Assembly: GCA_944327295.1 (NCBI GenBank)
Contig: CALVHF010000008.1
Coordinates: 1-54,568, forward strand
Direction: 5' to 3'
DNA: 54,568 nucleotides
DNA from: an uncultured Desulfovibrio sp.
GTDB lineage: Bacteria > Desulfobacterota > Desulfovibrionia > Desulfovibrionales > Desulfovibrionaceae
Positions within the stretch are counted from its first letter, which is position 1. Each line of letters opens with the position of its first letter. Of the stretch, positions 9,134 to 17,980 are shown piece after piece. Position numbers and translations under genes: made by a program. The notes beneath the pieces are model-generated. The model searched no databases. It worked only from the letters and a program-made list of their open reading frames with translations, and was not told the DNA's origin.

Positions 9134-10359
9134 ACATCTGGTACTGCCCAAGCGGCAAGGCTTTCCTGCGCCGCATCCGCCATGCCGCGCAGGAGAGCTG
9201 TCACAGTGTGATCCTCATTCCGCCCACGGTGGACATCGAGGCCTTTGTGAACGAGCTTGGCCACTACATCGCCAAGAAGTGGGGCAATGTGCACGTCTTT
9301 TCCGTGGACAACGAGCAGTCCCTGCTGGACGGCCTGTGCCAGATCATGGGCATGGACGACATGGACGACGAAATCCCGGCCTATTCCATGGACGCGCTTG
9401 TGCAGATGGCCTCCAATGTCGGCGCCTGCCTGCTGGCCCAGGTGGACGGGGATTTGTCCGCCGAGGGCACGGAAAGACTGAACAGGGAGCTCAAGAGCCT
9501 TGCCCTGGCCACCAAGTGCTGGAAGGAGCAGGGCAACAGCATGTACTGGCAGCTTGTGCTCGCCCTGCCGGGCACAGTGGACCTGCCCTGCCAGAGCGAC
9601 GTCTTTGTCCGGGAATTTGCCTGCTGGGGCTGGCTCAGGCCCGCAGACCTCGAATACGCCATCGATCTGTGCATCCCTCAGAGCCTGTCCCCGGACAGCG
9701 CCACCTGGTTCTGGCTCTATGCCCTGTGCCGCAGCCTGGCCGGCATGGATCCAATCTTTGCCTGCCCACTGGTCCAGGCCCTGCCAAGGACCATGGAAGA
9801 AATACAGGCCCTGCTCGAAAGCCACCCTGCCGCGGCCTTGGCCGAGCGCTTCAAGAGCGATGTGCACAGGATAGAGGAACAGCGCCACTGCTTTACCGGA
9901 CTCTGGCCGGCCCAACCACCCACTCCCCTGGCAGAAAAGCTCTGGCGGGTCGGGCTCTACAATTTGAACTGCCACGGCCGGCCCTGCCTGCACCCCGTGG
10001 CCCTGGCCGTGTGCAAGCGGTCCAAGACCCTGGAACGGATGGTTGTCCGCGGCCAGATCCAGGTCTACCTGCCCCTAGTGCAGGAAGTGCACCACTTCCT
10101 GCTCGACGTGCTGGGCAATCTTCTGCCCGACTGGCAGCAGAACATAGGCTCAGGCTACGAGGGCTACCGCTGGGACATAGGCCCCCTGGTGGCCTGCCTG
10201 CAAAGCAGCGTGCGCTGCTGTCCGCCAGAGCTTGTCACCTTGGCCAGGCTGTGGCGGGATGTGCGCAACCTCATGGCCCACAACCAGTTCCTGTCCTTTG
10301 ATCTCGCCATCACTGCCTGCAGGGCCTACGAAGAGGCCCAGAACCAGTTTCTGAGCTGA
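9130..10359 (+). CDS. HEPN-motif protein, candidate ribonuclease effector partnered with the giant NTPase
   Basis: This is a 409-residue protein of no family I can name. The C-terminus contains WRDVRNLMAHNQF; RNLMAH (R379 to H384) is an exact RNxxxH motif, the catalytic signature of HEPN RNases, embedded in predicted helices as in that fold. The N-terminal ~180 residues alternate strand and helix, with hydrophobic strands SVILIP, ACLLAQVDG and WQLVLALPG. They could be a P-loop fold without a usable Walker A; this is inference. An AGGAGG at 9119-9124 lies 5 bases before the ATG, and the start overlaps the upstream stop as ATGA, so translation is coupled to the NTPase gene and the two products probably act in one complex. 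HEPN domains are common effectors in toxin-antitoxin and anti-phage systems. Some HEPN proteins are non-catalytic scaffolds, so activity is not certain. Confidence 0.75.
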   Translation: MNIWYCPSGKAFLRRIRHAAQESCHSVILIPPTVDIEAFVNELGHYIAKKWGNVHVFSVDNEQSLLDGLCQIMGMDDMDDEIPAYSMDALVQMASNVGACLLAQVDGDLSAEGTERLNRELKSLALATKCWKEQGNSMYWQLVLALPGTVDLPCQSDVFVREFACWGWLRPADLEYAIDLCIPQSLSPDSATWFWLYALCRSLAGMDPIFACPLVQALPRTMEEIQALLESHPAAALAERFKSDVHRIEEQRHCFTGLWPAQPPTPLAEKLWRVGLYNLNCHGRPCLHPVALAVCKRSKTLERMVVRGQIQVYLPLVQEVHHFLLDVLGNLLPDWQQNIGSGYEGYRWDIGPLVACLQSSVRCCPPELVTLARLWRDVRNLMAHNQFLSFDLAITACRAYEEAQNQFLS

Positions 10360-10578
10360 GAAGTGCACGGCAAGCCCGACAGCCCTGCGGACAGAAATTG
10401 GCAACAGGGCAAGGCTCTTGTCTAAACGCAGGGCAACGTGTACTCTTCTCGGGCGCCTGCTGCTCCCTGATGCCCTGTTCTCATGGTCATCGAAGAGCAC
10501 GGCATCCCTATTTTGCACCCTGTTTGCCCTCTGTCCCCAAGGCCAGGGAAAGCACGCAGGAAACCCCACGCACCCACC

Positions 10579-11076
10579 ATGACCACTGCCAACCTGCCCG
10601 GCCAGCGCATGCCCTGGACTGAATACTTCATGCGCATAGCCTACCTTGTGAGCTCGCGCTCTACCTGTCTGCGCCGCAGGGTCGGCTGCGTCCTTGTGAA
10701 GGACAAGCGCATCCTGGCCACGGGCTACAACGGAGCTCCGGCAGGGACAGCCCACTGCCTGGACACAGGCTGCCTGAGGGCACGCCTGGGCATCCCTTCC
10801 GGCGAACGCCACGAAATCTGCCGCGGCATCCATGCCGAGCAGAACGTAATCATTCAGGCGGCCGTGCACGGCGTCTCCATTGCCGGTGCGCAGATCTTCT
10901 GTACCACCCATCCCTGTACGCAGTGCTCCAAGATGCTCATCAACTGCGGTGTGCAGACCATCTACTACTGCGAGAGCTATCCGGACGAGCTTGCCCAGGA
11001 AATGCTCGGCGAGGCAGGCGTGCATCTGGAAAAGATGGCCGTACCCGCAGGGCCCGTCCCTGACGGCAGGCTCTGA
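10579..11076 (+). CDS. Deoxycytidylate (dCMP) deaminase family protein
   Basis: This zinc-dependent enzyme converts dCMP to dUMP and so feeds thymidylate synthesis. With the ATG at 10579 it is 165 residues. The zinc and catalytic residues are in place: HAE at residues 85-87 and PCTQC with Cys113 and Cys116, typical of the ComEB/dCMP deaminase family. An in-frame upstream ATG (10483) would add a Pro/Arg-rich stretch unlike the family, and ATG 10609 is a shorter alternative. It is the first gene after the accessory cassette and precedes ribD; the two share the cytidine-deaminase fold. Confidence 0.88.
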   Translation: MTTANLPGQRMPWTEYFMRIAYLVSSRSTCLRRRVGCVLVKDKRILATGYNGAPAGTAHCLDTGCLRARLGIPSGERHEICRGIHAEQNVIIQAAVHGVSIAGAQIFCTTHPCTQCSKMLINCGVQTIYYCESYPDELAQEMLGEAGVHLEKMAVPAGPVPDGRL

Positions 11077-11271
11077 TCCGTTCCAGGGCCCTTCAGTCTG
11101 GCAAAGCCCTGTTGCGAGGCTGCGAGACTGCCAGGCTTCTGCCCCCTTGCGTCGTCATCCCTCTTTGTTCGTCTTTCCCTGACGTCATCCCTGCCGCACC
11201 GACCCACCTGCCCCGCATCCTGCCTTGCGGGGGCGATGGGGATTTCTGAAGATTTCTTCGAGGATTGTTTC

Positions 11272-12513
11272 ATGAGTACCCATCGCTTTGCCCTTCCCAT
11301 GCGTGAAGCCATACTTGAGGCCAGAAAGGGACGCTTTGATACCTATCCCAATCCGTCCGTCGGCGCAGTCCTCATGCACGACGGCGTCATCGTGGCCCGC
11401 GGCCACCATGCCTATGCCGGCGGCCCCCATGCGGAAATAGCCTGCCTGCAGGACGCCGAACGCCAGGGCCTCTCCCCTCGCGGCTGCACCATGGTCGTGA
11501 CCCTCGAGCCCTGCAACCATCAGGGCCGCACCGGGCCCTGCTCCGAAGCCCTCATCAAGGCCGGCATCACCCGCGTCATCATAGGTACCAAGGATCCCAC
11601 GCCCAAGGCCATGGGCGGCGCCAACCGCCTGCGCGAGGCCGGCGTGGACGTCATAGAAGGCGTGCTTGAACCCGAATGCCGCCTGCTCATCAGCGACTAC
11701 CTGACCTGGCTCACCCAGCACCGTCCCTTTGTCCTGCTCAAGCTGGCCTCCACCCTGGACGGCCGCATTGCCACCAGAACCGGCCAGTCCCGCTGGATCA
11801 CGGGCGAGGAATCGCGCTTTGACGTGCACCGCCTGAGAAGCGGCCTTGGCCGCGCCGGCGGCTGCATTCTTGTGGGAGGCAGCACCTTCCGCAACGACAA
11901 CCCCCAGCTCACGGCCAGAGGCGTACATGCCGGCGGCCCCCAGCCAAGGGCCTGCGTCTTTACCTCCACCCTGCCCGATCCAAACATGGACTGCCACCTT
12001 CTGCGCGACAGGCCCACGGAAAGCCTCTTCTTCGTGCCAAAGAGCGAGGCTGCCACGGACAAGGCCAAGGCCCTGCAGGACATGGGCGTCACCATCCTTG
12101 CCAGCACGGTCGATCCCGAGGCGCCGGTCACAGAGCACCTCCACTCCCTCATCGCCCAGCTCCATCAGCAGGACATGCCCTATGTCCTGTGCGAGGGCGG
12201 CGGCCGCCTGGGCCTCAGGCTCATCGAGGCCGGCCTGTGCGATCTCTTCTATCTGTACATGGCCACCAATATCTTTGGCGACAACGAGGCCAGGCCCCTG
12301 TTCACGGGCAGGGCACCGGAAACGCTGAACGAGCTCATTCACCTCAAGAATGTGGGCATACGTAGCACAGGCGCCGACCTCTCCATGGCCTATGTGCCGC
12401 ACAGCACCTGGTTTGCCAAGGATCTTGGCGAGTTCAGCACCATCAACGGCGAGGCCAGCCTGTGGGCAAGCGACGACAACTTCCCTGCCATCTCGCAGCT
12501 GCGCAGGAAGTAG
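11272..12513 (+). CDS. ribD: Bifunctional pyrimidine deaminase/reductase of riboflavin synthesis
   Basis: RibD carries out the second and third committed steps of riboflavin synthesis: deamination of the diaminopyrimidinone and NADPH-dependent reduction of the ribosyl side chain. The N-terminal deaminase has HAE (His53, Glu55) and LEPCNHQGRTGPC zinc ligands. The C-terminal reductase begins near LKLASTLDGRIA and includes QSRWITG. Length 413 residues. ATG 11272 is preferred because GAGGA lies about 8 bases upstream; an in-frame ATG at 11236 lacks this. ribE starts 3 bases after the stop. No FMN riboswitch is recognisable in the 195 bases upstream. Confidence 0.95.
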   Translation: MSTHRFALPMREAILEARKGRFDTYPNPSVGAVLMHDGVIVARGHHAYAGGPHAEIACLQDAERQGLSPRGCTMVVTLEPCNHQGRTGPCSEALIKAGITRVIIGTKDPTPKAMGGANRLREAGVDVIEGVLEPECRLLISDYLTWLTQHRPFVLLKLASTLDGRIATRTGQSRWITGEESRFDVHRLRSGLGRAGGCILVGGSTFRNDNPQLTARGVHAGGPQPRACVFTSTLPDPNMDCHLLRDRPTESLFFVPKSEAATDKAKALQDMGVTILASTVDPEAPVTEHLHSLIAQLHQQDMPYVLCEGGGRLGLRLIEAGLCDLFYLYMATNIFGDNEARPLFTGRAPETLNELIHLKNVGIRSTGADLSMAYVPHSTWFAKDLGEFSTINGEASLWASDDNFPAISQLRRK

Positions 12514-12516
12514 CCC

Positions 12517-13194
12517 ATGTTTACAGGCCTCATACAGGCAACGGGACGCATTGCCGCCATCGAGCGCCGCGGCAGGGAAAGCCGGCTGCGCATAGAGCCG
12601 GATTTTTCCCTGGCCGACATTGAGGATGGCGAATCCATTGCCGTCAACGGAACCTGCCTCTCCGTGGAAGAGCACGATGCCACAAGCTACGTGGCCTATG
12701 CCTCTGCCGAGACCATGCAGCGCACCAACCTGGGCTTTCTTGTGCAAGGATCCCTTGTCAATCTGGAGCGGGCCCTCAGGGTGGGCGACCGCCTGGGCGG
12801 ACACATTGTGTCCGGCCACGTGGACTGCCTTGCCACTGTGGAACGTATGGAGCCCAAGGGGCTTTCCCTGGAATGCCGGCTCTCCTTTCCGAACGCCTAT
12901 GCCTGCGAGGTCATAGCCAAGGGATCAGTCTGCCTGGACGGCATCAGCCTCACGGTCAACGAGTGCGGAACGAACTATCTCACCGTCAACGTCATCCCCG
13001 ACACCCAGAAGCGCACAAGCCTGCGCTACTGGAAGCCGGGGTACAGGGTCAACATGGAAACCGATGTGCTGGGCAAGTACGTCCGCCGCTGCCTGCTCCT
13101 GCAGCCGGAAGCTGGTTCAGGGACGAACGAGCCCGAAGCGTCGTCCGCATCGCCCATAACCCTGGAATTTTTGCAGGAACGAGGCTTTGTCTAG
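12517..13194 (+). CDS. ribE: Riboflavin synthase, alpha subunit
   Basis: This enzyme dismutates two 6,7-dimethyl-8-ribityllumazine molecules to riboflavin. The 225-residue product has the two tandem lumazine-binding (Greek-key) repeats: MFTGLIQ..G at the N-terminus and the second starting near [14 protein letters not shown], with the FPNAYA/GISLTVN signatures. Length is slightly above the usual ~200-215 because of an Ala/Ser/Pro tail. It is tightly spaced after ribD, so part of the same transcript. The usual ribBA does not follow; ribH does. Confidence 0.95.
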   Translation: MFTGLIQATGRIAAIERRGRESRLRIEPDFSLADIEDGESIAVNGTCLSVEEHDATSYVAYASAETMQRTNLGFLVQGSLVNLERALRVGDRLGGHIVSGHVDCLATVERMEPKGLSLECRLSFPNAYACEVIAKGSVCLDGISLTVNECGTNYLTVNVIPDTQKRTSLRYWKPGYRVNMETDVLGKYVRRCLLLQPEAGSGTNEPEASSASPITLEFLQERGFV

Positions 13195-13250
13195 GCCTCC
13201 GACATCTTTTTCTCCTTTTTTCCATGTCTTCTTCCGAGGAGTTGCACACC

Positions 13251-13715
13251 ATGCCGCACATCATCGAAGGGCAAATGAATGCCTCCGGGCTCAAAATTGC
13301 CATTGTTGCCACCCGTTTCAACGACTTTGTGGTCGAACGTCTAGTCAGTGGCGCCATGGATTACCTGACCCGCCATGGCATGAATCCCGAGGACGCCACC
13401 ATCATCCGTGTGCCCGGTGCCTTTGAACTGCCCCTGACCTGCAAGAAGGTGGCTGCCAGCGGCAAGTATGACGGCATTGTTGCCCTGGGCGCGGTCATTC
13501 GTGGCGGCACCCCGCATTTCGACTATGTCTGCAGCGAAGCGGCCAAGGGCCTGGCCATGGTCAGCCTGGAAAGCACCCTGCCCCTGGGCTTCGGCCTGCT
13601 CACCTGCGATACCCTGGAACAGGCCATTGACAGGGCCGGCGCCAAGGGCGGCAACAAGGGCGTGGAAGCGGCCTCGGCCATGCTTGAGACCGTCCGCGTG
13701 CTGGAGCAGATCTAA
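13251..13715 (+). CDS. ribH: 6,7-dimethyl-8-ribityllumazine synthase
   Basis: RibH condenses the aminopyrimidine with 3,4-dihydroxy-2-butanone 4-phosphate to form the lumazine substrate of RibE, normally as an icosahedral or pentameric assembly. The product is 154 residues, the family norm. It has RFNDFV near the N-terminus, PGAFELPL, and [14 protein letters not shown] with the catalytic His. ATG 13251 has a GAGGAG about 11 bases upstream. The stop is immediately followed by the nusB ATG, so the two are probably coupled. Confidence 0.95.
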   Translation: MPHIIEGQMNASGLKIAIVATRFNDFVVERLVSGAMDYLTRHGMNPEDATIIRVPGAFELPLTCKKVAASGKYDGIVALGAVIRGGTPHFDYVCSEAAKGLAMVSLESTLPLGFGLLTCDTLEQAIDRAGAKGGNKGVEAASAMLETVRVLEQI

Positions 13716-14276
13716 ATGCGCACAGTCACACGTCACGCCCAGCGCGAAATCGCCTTTCAGGTGCTCTACAGCCTCTACTTTACCAGGGCAGCCTCCCTTG
13801 AGGATCTGCAGGAGCGTTTTGTCACCATCGTCCGCACGGCCGAGGACGAGGCCAGGGACGGCGTAAAGGACAAGGGCCACAAGGACAGGGCACAGAAGGC
13901 CGGGGCGGACGCAGAGGCAGCGGCACAAGCCGGACAGGCCTTCAGCATTCCCAAGACCCTCGACTTTGCCTGGAAGCTTGTGCGCGGCGTCTGGGAATTC
14001 CAGGACGCCCTGGACCGGCTTGTGCAGAAGAATGCCAGCCGCAGCCTGGACCGCATTGGCCGCGTGGAGCTTGTGATCCTGCGCATGGGCACCTACGAGC
14101 TGCTCACCTCCAGGGCCACGGATCCCAAGATCACGCTCTCCGAATCCATCATTCTGGCTCAGGACTTTGGCGAGCCGGCCTCCCATCAGTTCATCAACGG
14201 CATTCTGCACAGCACGGCCACCATGATACAGCAGGACAATCTGAACCTGCTCTCCCTGCAGGCTCAGGGAAACTGA
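13716..14276 (+). CDS. nusB: Transcription antitermination/ribosome biogenesis factor NusB with internal insertion
   Basis: NusB binds boxA RNA with S10 (NusE) in rRNA antitermination complexes. The start MRTVTRHAQREIAFQVLYSL and the C-terminal part with DRIGRVELVILRMGTYEL and FINGIL are typical. At 186 residues it is longer than the usual ~140. The extra length is a charged, low-complexity insertion (about residues 38-68, Asp/Lys/Ala-rich) between the two helical halves. It begins directly at the ribH stop, with no spacer. Confidence 0.93.
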   Translation: MRTVTRHAQREIAFQVLYSLYFTRAASLEDLQERFVTIVRTAEDEARDGVKDKGHKDRAQKAGADAEAAAQAGQAFSIPKTLDFAWKLVRGVWEFQDALDRLVQKNASRSLDRIGRVELVILRMGTYELLTSRATDPKITLSESIILAQDFGEPASHQFINGILHSTATMIQQDNLNLLSLQAQGN

Positions 14277-14445
14277 CAGTCCAGCCTGACTGTCCGCCCC
14301 TGCCAAAAGGGCCCCGGACGACCGGCCGTGCATGAATCAAAACCATCTAGACGAAAAAGGAGCATGCCCCTGCTTGGCCTGCCTTTTGTCCCAAGGGGGC
14401 ACATCGCGGGCACGCGCTGCGGCATGCCTTTGCATAACCATCATC

Positions 14446-16953
14446 ATGAAACGCTATACCCCACAGGAAATCGAACTCAAGTGGCAGAAGCGCTGGGAAG
14501 AAAGCCATGCCTTCGCCTGCACCCACAAGAGCGACAAGCCCAAGTACTATGTGCTGGAAATGTTCCCCTATCCGTCCGGGAACCTGCACATGGGCCATGT
14601 GCGCAACTACTGCATAGGTGACGTTCTGGCCAGGGCCAAGAGAATGCAGGGCTACAACGTGCTGCATCCCATCGGCTGGGACGCCTTCGGCCTGCCGGCC
14701 GAAAATGCGGCCATCAAGCACAATACCCACCCGGCCAGCTGGACCTATTCCAACATAGCCAACATGCGCAGCCAGATGAAGCGCCTAGGCTATTCCTACG
14801 ACTGGGCCAGGGAACTGGCCACCTGCCGGCCCGAGTACTACCGCTGGGAACAGCTCTTCTTTTTAAAGTTCCTGGAGAAGGGCCTTGTGTACCGCAAGGA
14901 GGCGCCCCAGAACTGGTGTCCCTCCTGCCATACGGTGCTGGCCAACGAACAGGTCGTGGACGGCTGCTGCTGGCGCTGCAACTCTCCTGTAGAGCAGAAG
15001 GATCTCACCCAGTGGTTCTTGCGCATCACGGCCTATGCCGACGAGCTCCTGGAAGACCTTGAGCTGCTCAAGGGCGGCTGGCCGGATCGCGTCATTGCCA
15101 TGCAGCACAACTGGATTGGCAAGTCCCACGGCGCGGAAATCGCCTTCCCCCTGGAAAAGCCCGTGGCCGGCCAGGAGAGCATCTCCGTCTTCACCACCCG
15201 TCCGGACACGGTCTTCGGCGTGAGCTTCCTGACCATGGCTCCGGAACATCCCCTGGTGGCCGAAATCATCCGCGGCCTGCCCAACGAGGAAAAGATTCAG
15301 GAATTCATCACCTCGGTGCGCAACATGGACCGCATCGAGCGCCAGTCCGAAACCCTGGAAAAGCAGGGCATTGCCACCGGCGCCTACGTCCTCCATCCGC
15401 TCACGGGCAAAAAGGTGCCCATCTGGCTCGGCAACTTTGTCATTGCAAGCTACGGCACGGGTGCGGTCATGGGTGTGCCCTCCCACGATCAGCGCGACTT
15501 CGAGTTTGCCCGCAAGTACGATCTGCCCATCGTGCAGGTCATAAGTCAGGATGGCTCCCTGTCCGACACAGCCTCCTGGGAGTGCGCCTATACGGAAGCT
15601 GGCGTCATGGTCAATTCTGGAGAATTTGACGGCCTGGACAACGAGACCGGCAAGAAGCGCGTGGTCGAGGCCCTGGAAGCGAAGAAGCTTGGCCGAGCCA
15701 CCACGCAGTTCCGCCTGCGCGACTGGAACATTTCCAGACAGCGCTACTGGGGTGCCCCCATTCCCGTGGTCTACTGCGAACACTGCGGCCTTGTTCCCGA
15801 AAAGGAAGAGCATCTGCCCATCCTCCTGCCCCTGGAGGTGAAGACCTTCCCGGACGGCAAGTCGCCCCTGCCCGCCACCGCCTCCTTTGCGGAGTGCACC
15901 TGCCCCAAGTGCGGCGGCAAGGCCCGCAGGGAAACGGACACCATGGACACCTTCGTGGAGTCGAGCTGGTACTTCACCCGCTACACCTGCGCACGAGACG
16001 AGCAGGAAGCCTTCGACAAGGAAGCCCTCTCCTACTGGATGCCCGTAGATCAGTACATTGGCGGCGTGGAACACGCCATCCTGCATCTGCTCTATGCCCG
16101 CTTCTTCACCAAGGCCCTGCGCGATCTCGGCTTCTATCCCGAGAATCTGGACGAGCCCTTCAAGCGTCTGCTCACCCAGGGTATGGTCCTGCTTGACGGC
16201 AGCAAGATGAGCAAGTCCAAAGGCAACATTGTCAATCCAGAGGAAATGATTGACAAGTACGGCGCCGACACGGTGCGCCTGTTCTGCCTCTTTGCCGCAC
16301 CGCCGGAACGCGACTTCGACTGGACCGAATCCGGCATCGAAGGAGCGAGCCGCTTCTTGCAGCGCATCTGGCGCCTCTTCGAGGACAGCCAGGACGTGCT
16401 TGAGCCCGTGCCTGCAGCCTCTTCCACGACTGCCGATGCCACCACGGCCCTGGCCAAGGATCTGCGCTGCCGCGAGCACACCACCATCAAGAAGGCCGGC
16501 GAGGACATGGGCACGCGCTGCCAGTTCAACACGGCCATTGCCTCCATCATGGAGCTCGTCAATGCCATGTACCTCTACAGGGCCAAGATGGGCACGGATC
16601 CCGGCGAGCGCAAGGTCTTCTCCTCGGCCATGGCCACGGTGCTGACCACCCTCTCGCCCATCACTCCGCACATGTGCGAAGAACTGTGGTCCATGATGGG
16701 CCAGGAGGACCTCGTCTCCGCCCAGAAATGGCCGAACTGCGACGAGAGCGCCCTTGTGCGTGACACGCAGACCATTGCCCTGCAGGTCAACGGCAAGCTG
16801 CGCGGCACCATGGAAATGCCCACGGGCGCCGACAAGGCTGCCCTGGAAGCCGCAGCCCTGGAACAGGAACAAGTGAAAAAGTTCACGAAAGACCTCACCA
16901 TTCAGCGTGTCATCGTCGTTCCCGGCAAGCTCGTGAACGTGGTTGCCCGCTAG
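14446..16953 (+). CDS. leuS: Leucyl-tRNA synthetase
   Basis: This class I aminoacyl-tRNA synthetase charges tRNA-Leu. The product is 835 residues. The HIGH-type signature is HMGH (residues 48-51, in PSGNLHMGHVRNY), and the KMSKS loop is present as GSKMSKSKGN. A zinc-binding WCPSC, the editing domain (TRPDTVFG) and the C-terminal VNGKLR region are also visible. ATG 14446 gives the family start MKRYTPQEIE; the frame stays open to an ATG at 14332, but those 38 residues are Cys-rich and not family-like. holA follows with no gap. Confidence 0.96.
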   Translation: MKRYTPQEIELKWQKRWEESHAFACTHKSDKPKYYVLEMFPYPSGNLHMGHVRNYCIGDVLARAKRMQGYNVLHPIGWDAFGLPAENAAIKHNTHPASWTYSNIANMRSQMKRLGYSYDWARELATCRPEYYRWEQLFFLKFLEKGLVYRKEAPQNWCPSCHTVLANEQVVDGCCWRCNSPVEQKDLTQWFLRITAYADELLEDLELLKGGWPDRVIAMQHNWIGKSHGAEIAFPLEKPVAGQESISVFTTRPDTVFGVSFLTMAPEHPLVAEIIRGLPNEEKIQEFITSVRNMDRIERQSETLEKQGIATGAYVLHPLTGKKVPIWLGNFVIASYGTGAVMGVPSHDQRDFEFARKYDLPIVQVISQDGSLSDTASWECAYTEAGVMVNSGEFDGLDNETGKKRVVEALEAKKLGRATTQFRLRDWNISRQRYWGAPIPVVYCEHCGLVPEKEEHLPILLPLEVKTFPDGKSPLPATASFAECTCPKCGGKARRETDTMDTFVESSWYFTRYTCARDEQEAFDKEALSYWMPVDQYIGGVEHAILHLLYARFFTKALRDLGFYPENLDEPFKRLLTQGMVLLDGSKMSKSKGNIVNPEEMIDKYGADTVRLFCLFAAPPERDFDWTESGIEGASRFLQRIWRLFEDSQDVLEPVPAASSTTADATTALAKDLRCREHTTIKKAGEDMGTRCQFNTAIASIMELVNAMYLYRAKMGTDPGERKVFSSAMATVLTTLSPITPHMCEELWSMMGQEDLVSAQKWPNCDESALVRDTQTIALQVNGKLRGTMEMPTGADKAALEAAALEQEQVKKFTKDLTIQRVIVVPGKLVNVVAR

Positions 16954-17925
16954 ATGGCAGCAAAGACAAATACCCAGCGTCCGGGCTTCCTCTTTGTGGC
17001 CTGCCCGGACGTGCAGATCCTGCTGGCGACCATCGAGGAGCAGGCGCGCATCCATGCGCCTGCCAATGGCCCCTTCAAACGCGTCTGCTTCTGGGGCGAC
17101 GAGGCGCCGGGCAATACCTTCTGGGAAGCACTCACGGTGCGCGATCTCTTTGGCTCCATGCGCCTTGTGCTCGTCCGCCAGGCCAATCTGTGGAACACCC
17201 AGACATGGAAGACCTTGGACAAGATGCTGTCCCGTCCCCTGGCCGGATCCTTTCCCGTCTTCTGCGTGGAAAACGACTGGGAGAAGGGCAGGCTCAAGCT
17301 GCCGGCCGCCCTGGCCAAGCTGCGCTGCGTGCAGTTTGCCACAAAACAGGGCTGGCTTTTGAGCCATCCGGGCCTGACAGACAAGACCATACGCGGCTAT
17401 GTCAAGGAACAGGCCCAGCTCAGGGGCCTGGCGCTCGACACCCTGACCATGAACACCCTGTGCGAGAACACTCCAAGGCAGGCCGGGGTCGTGTGCGCCG
17501 AGCTGGACAAGCTGACTCTGCTGGCCAAGCCGGGCCAGCCTGTGACCGTGGACATGCTGGGCACGGCCGAGTGGTCTCCCGAAGCACAGGTCTTTGGCTG
17601 CATCAGCTGCCTGCTCAAGGGCGATGCCAAAGGCACCTGGCGCGAACTGGCCAGGGTCACAGACATGGACAATGCGGCCCTGCAGCTGCTGGGCCTGCTT
17701 GTCTGGAATTTCCGCACTCTCTGGCTCATGCTGGTGGGCGATCCCGCTCCGCGATCCTTTACCCTGACGCCGGCCCTGGCGAGCCGCATAGGTGCGACCA
17801 AGCTTGCGCGCTGCCTGGAGCTTGTCATGGATGCGGAAGCAGCCATCAAGACCGGCTCTCCTGCCAGACAGACCATGGAAATGACCTTCTCCGAGCTGCT
17901 CATGCTCTTTGGAAAGCCTGTCTAG
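16954..17925 (+). CDS. holA: DNA polymerase III delta subunit-like protein
   Basis: The 323-residue product matches the delta subunit of the clamp loader in length and layout: an N-terminal AAA-like domain beginning GFLFVACPDVQ, FWEALTVRDLF and WNTQTW regions, and a C-terminal helical collar with AEWSPEAQVFGCISCLL. Like other delta subunits it lacks a Walker A. It would open the beta clamp within the DnaX complex. The ATG abuts the leuS stop, and a strong terminator follows. Confidence 0.85.
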   Translation: MAAKTNTQRPGFLFVACPDVQILLATIEEQARIHAPANGPFKRVCFWGDEAPGNTFWEALTVRDLFGSMRLVLVRQANLWNTQTWKTLDKMLSRPLAGSFPVFCVENDWEKGRLKLPAALAKLRCVQFATKQGWLLSHPGLTDKTIRGYVKEQAQLRGLALDTLTMNTLCENTPRQAGVVCAELDKLTLLAKPGQPVTVDMLGTAEWSPEAQVFGCISCLLKGDAKGTWRELARVTDMDNAALQLLGLLVWNFRTLWLMLVGDPAPRSFTLTPALASRIGATKLARCLELVMDAEAAIKTGSPARQTMEMTFSELLMLFGKPV

Positions 17926-17952
17926 AGCTCCGCCAGAAAAGCTCGCAAAAGA

Positions 17953-17980
17953 ATCCCCCTGTGTGCAGGGGGATTTTTTT
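17953..17980 (+). terminator. Rho-independent terminator after holA
   Basis: A perfect 9-bp stem (17953-17961 with 17966-17974), a TGTG loop and a run of seven T end the ribD-holA transcript. Confidence 0.93.

Noticed and set aside
11077..11271. FMN riboswitch upstream of ribD
   Set aside because: I looked for the conserved AGGGG/GGTGAAATTCC-type elements and found none.
14332..14445. Upstream ATG giving LeuS a 38-residue extension
   Set aside because: The added residues are Cys/Ala/Ser-rich and unlike LeuS; ATG 14446 gives the standard start.
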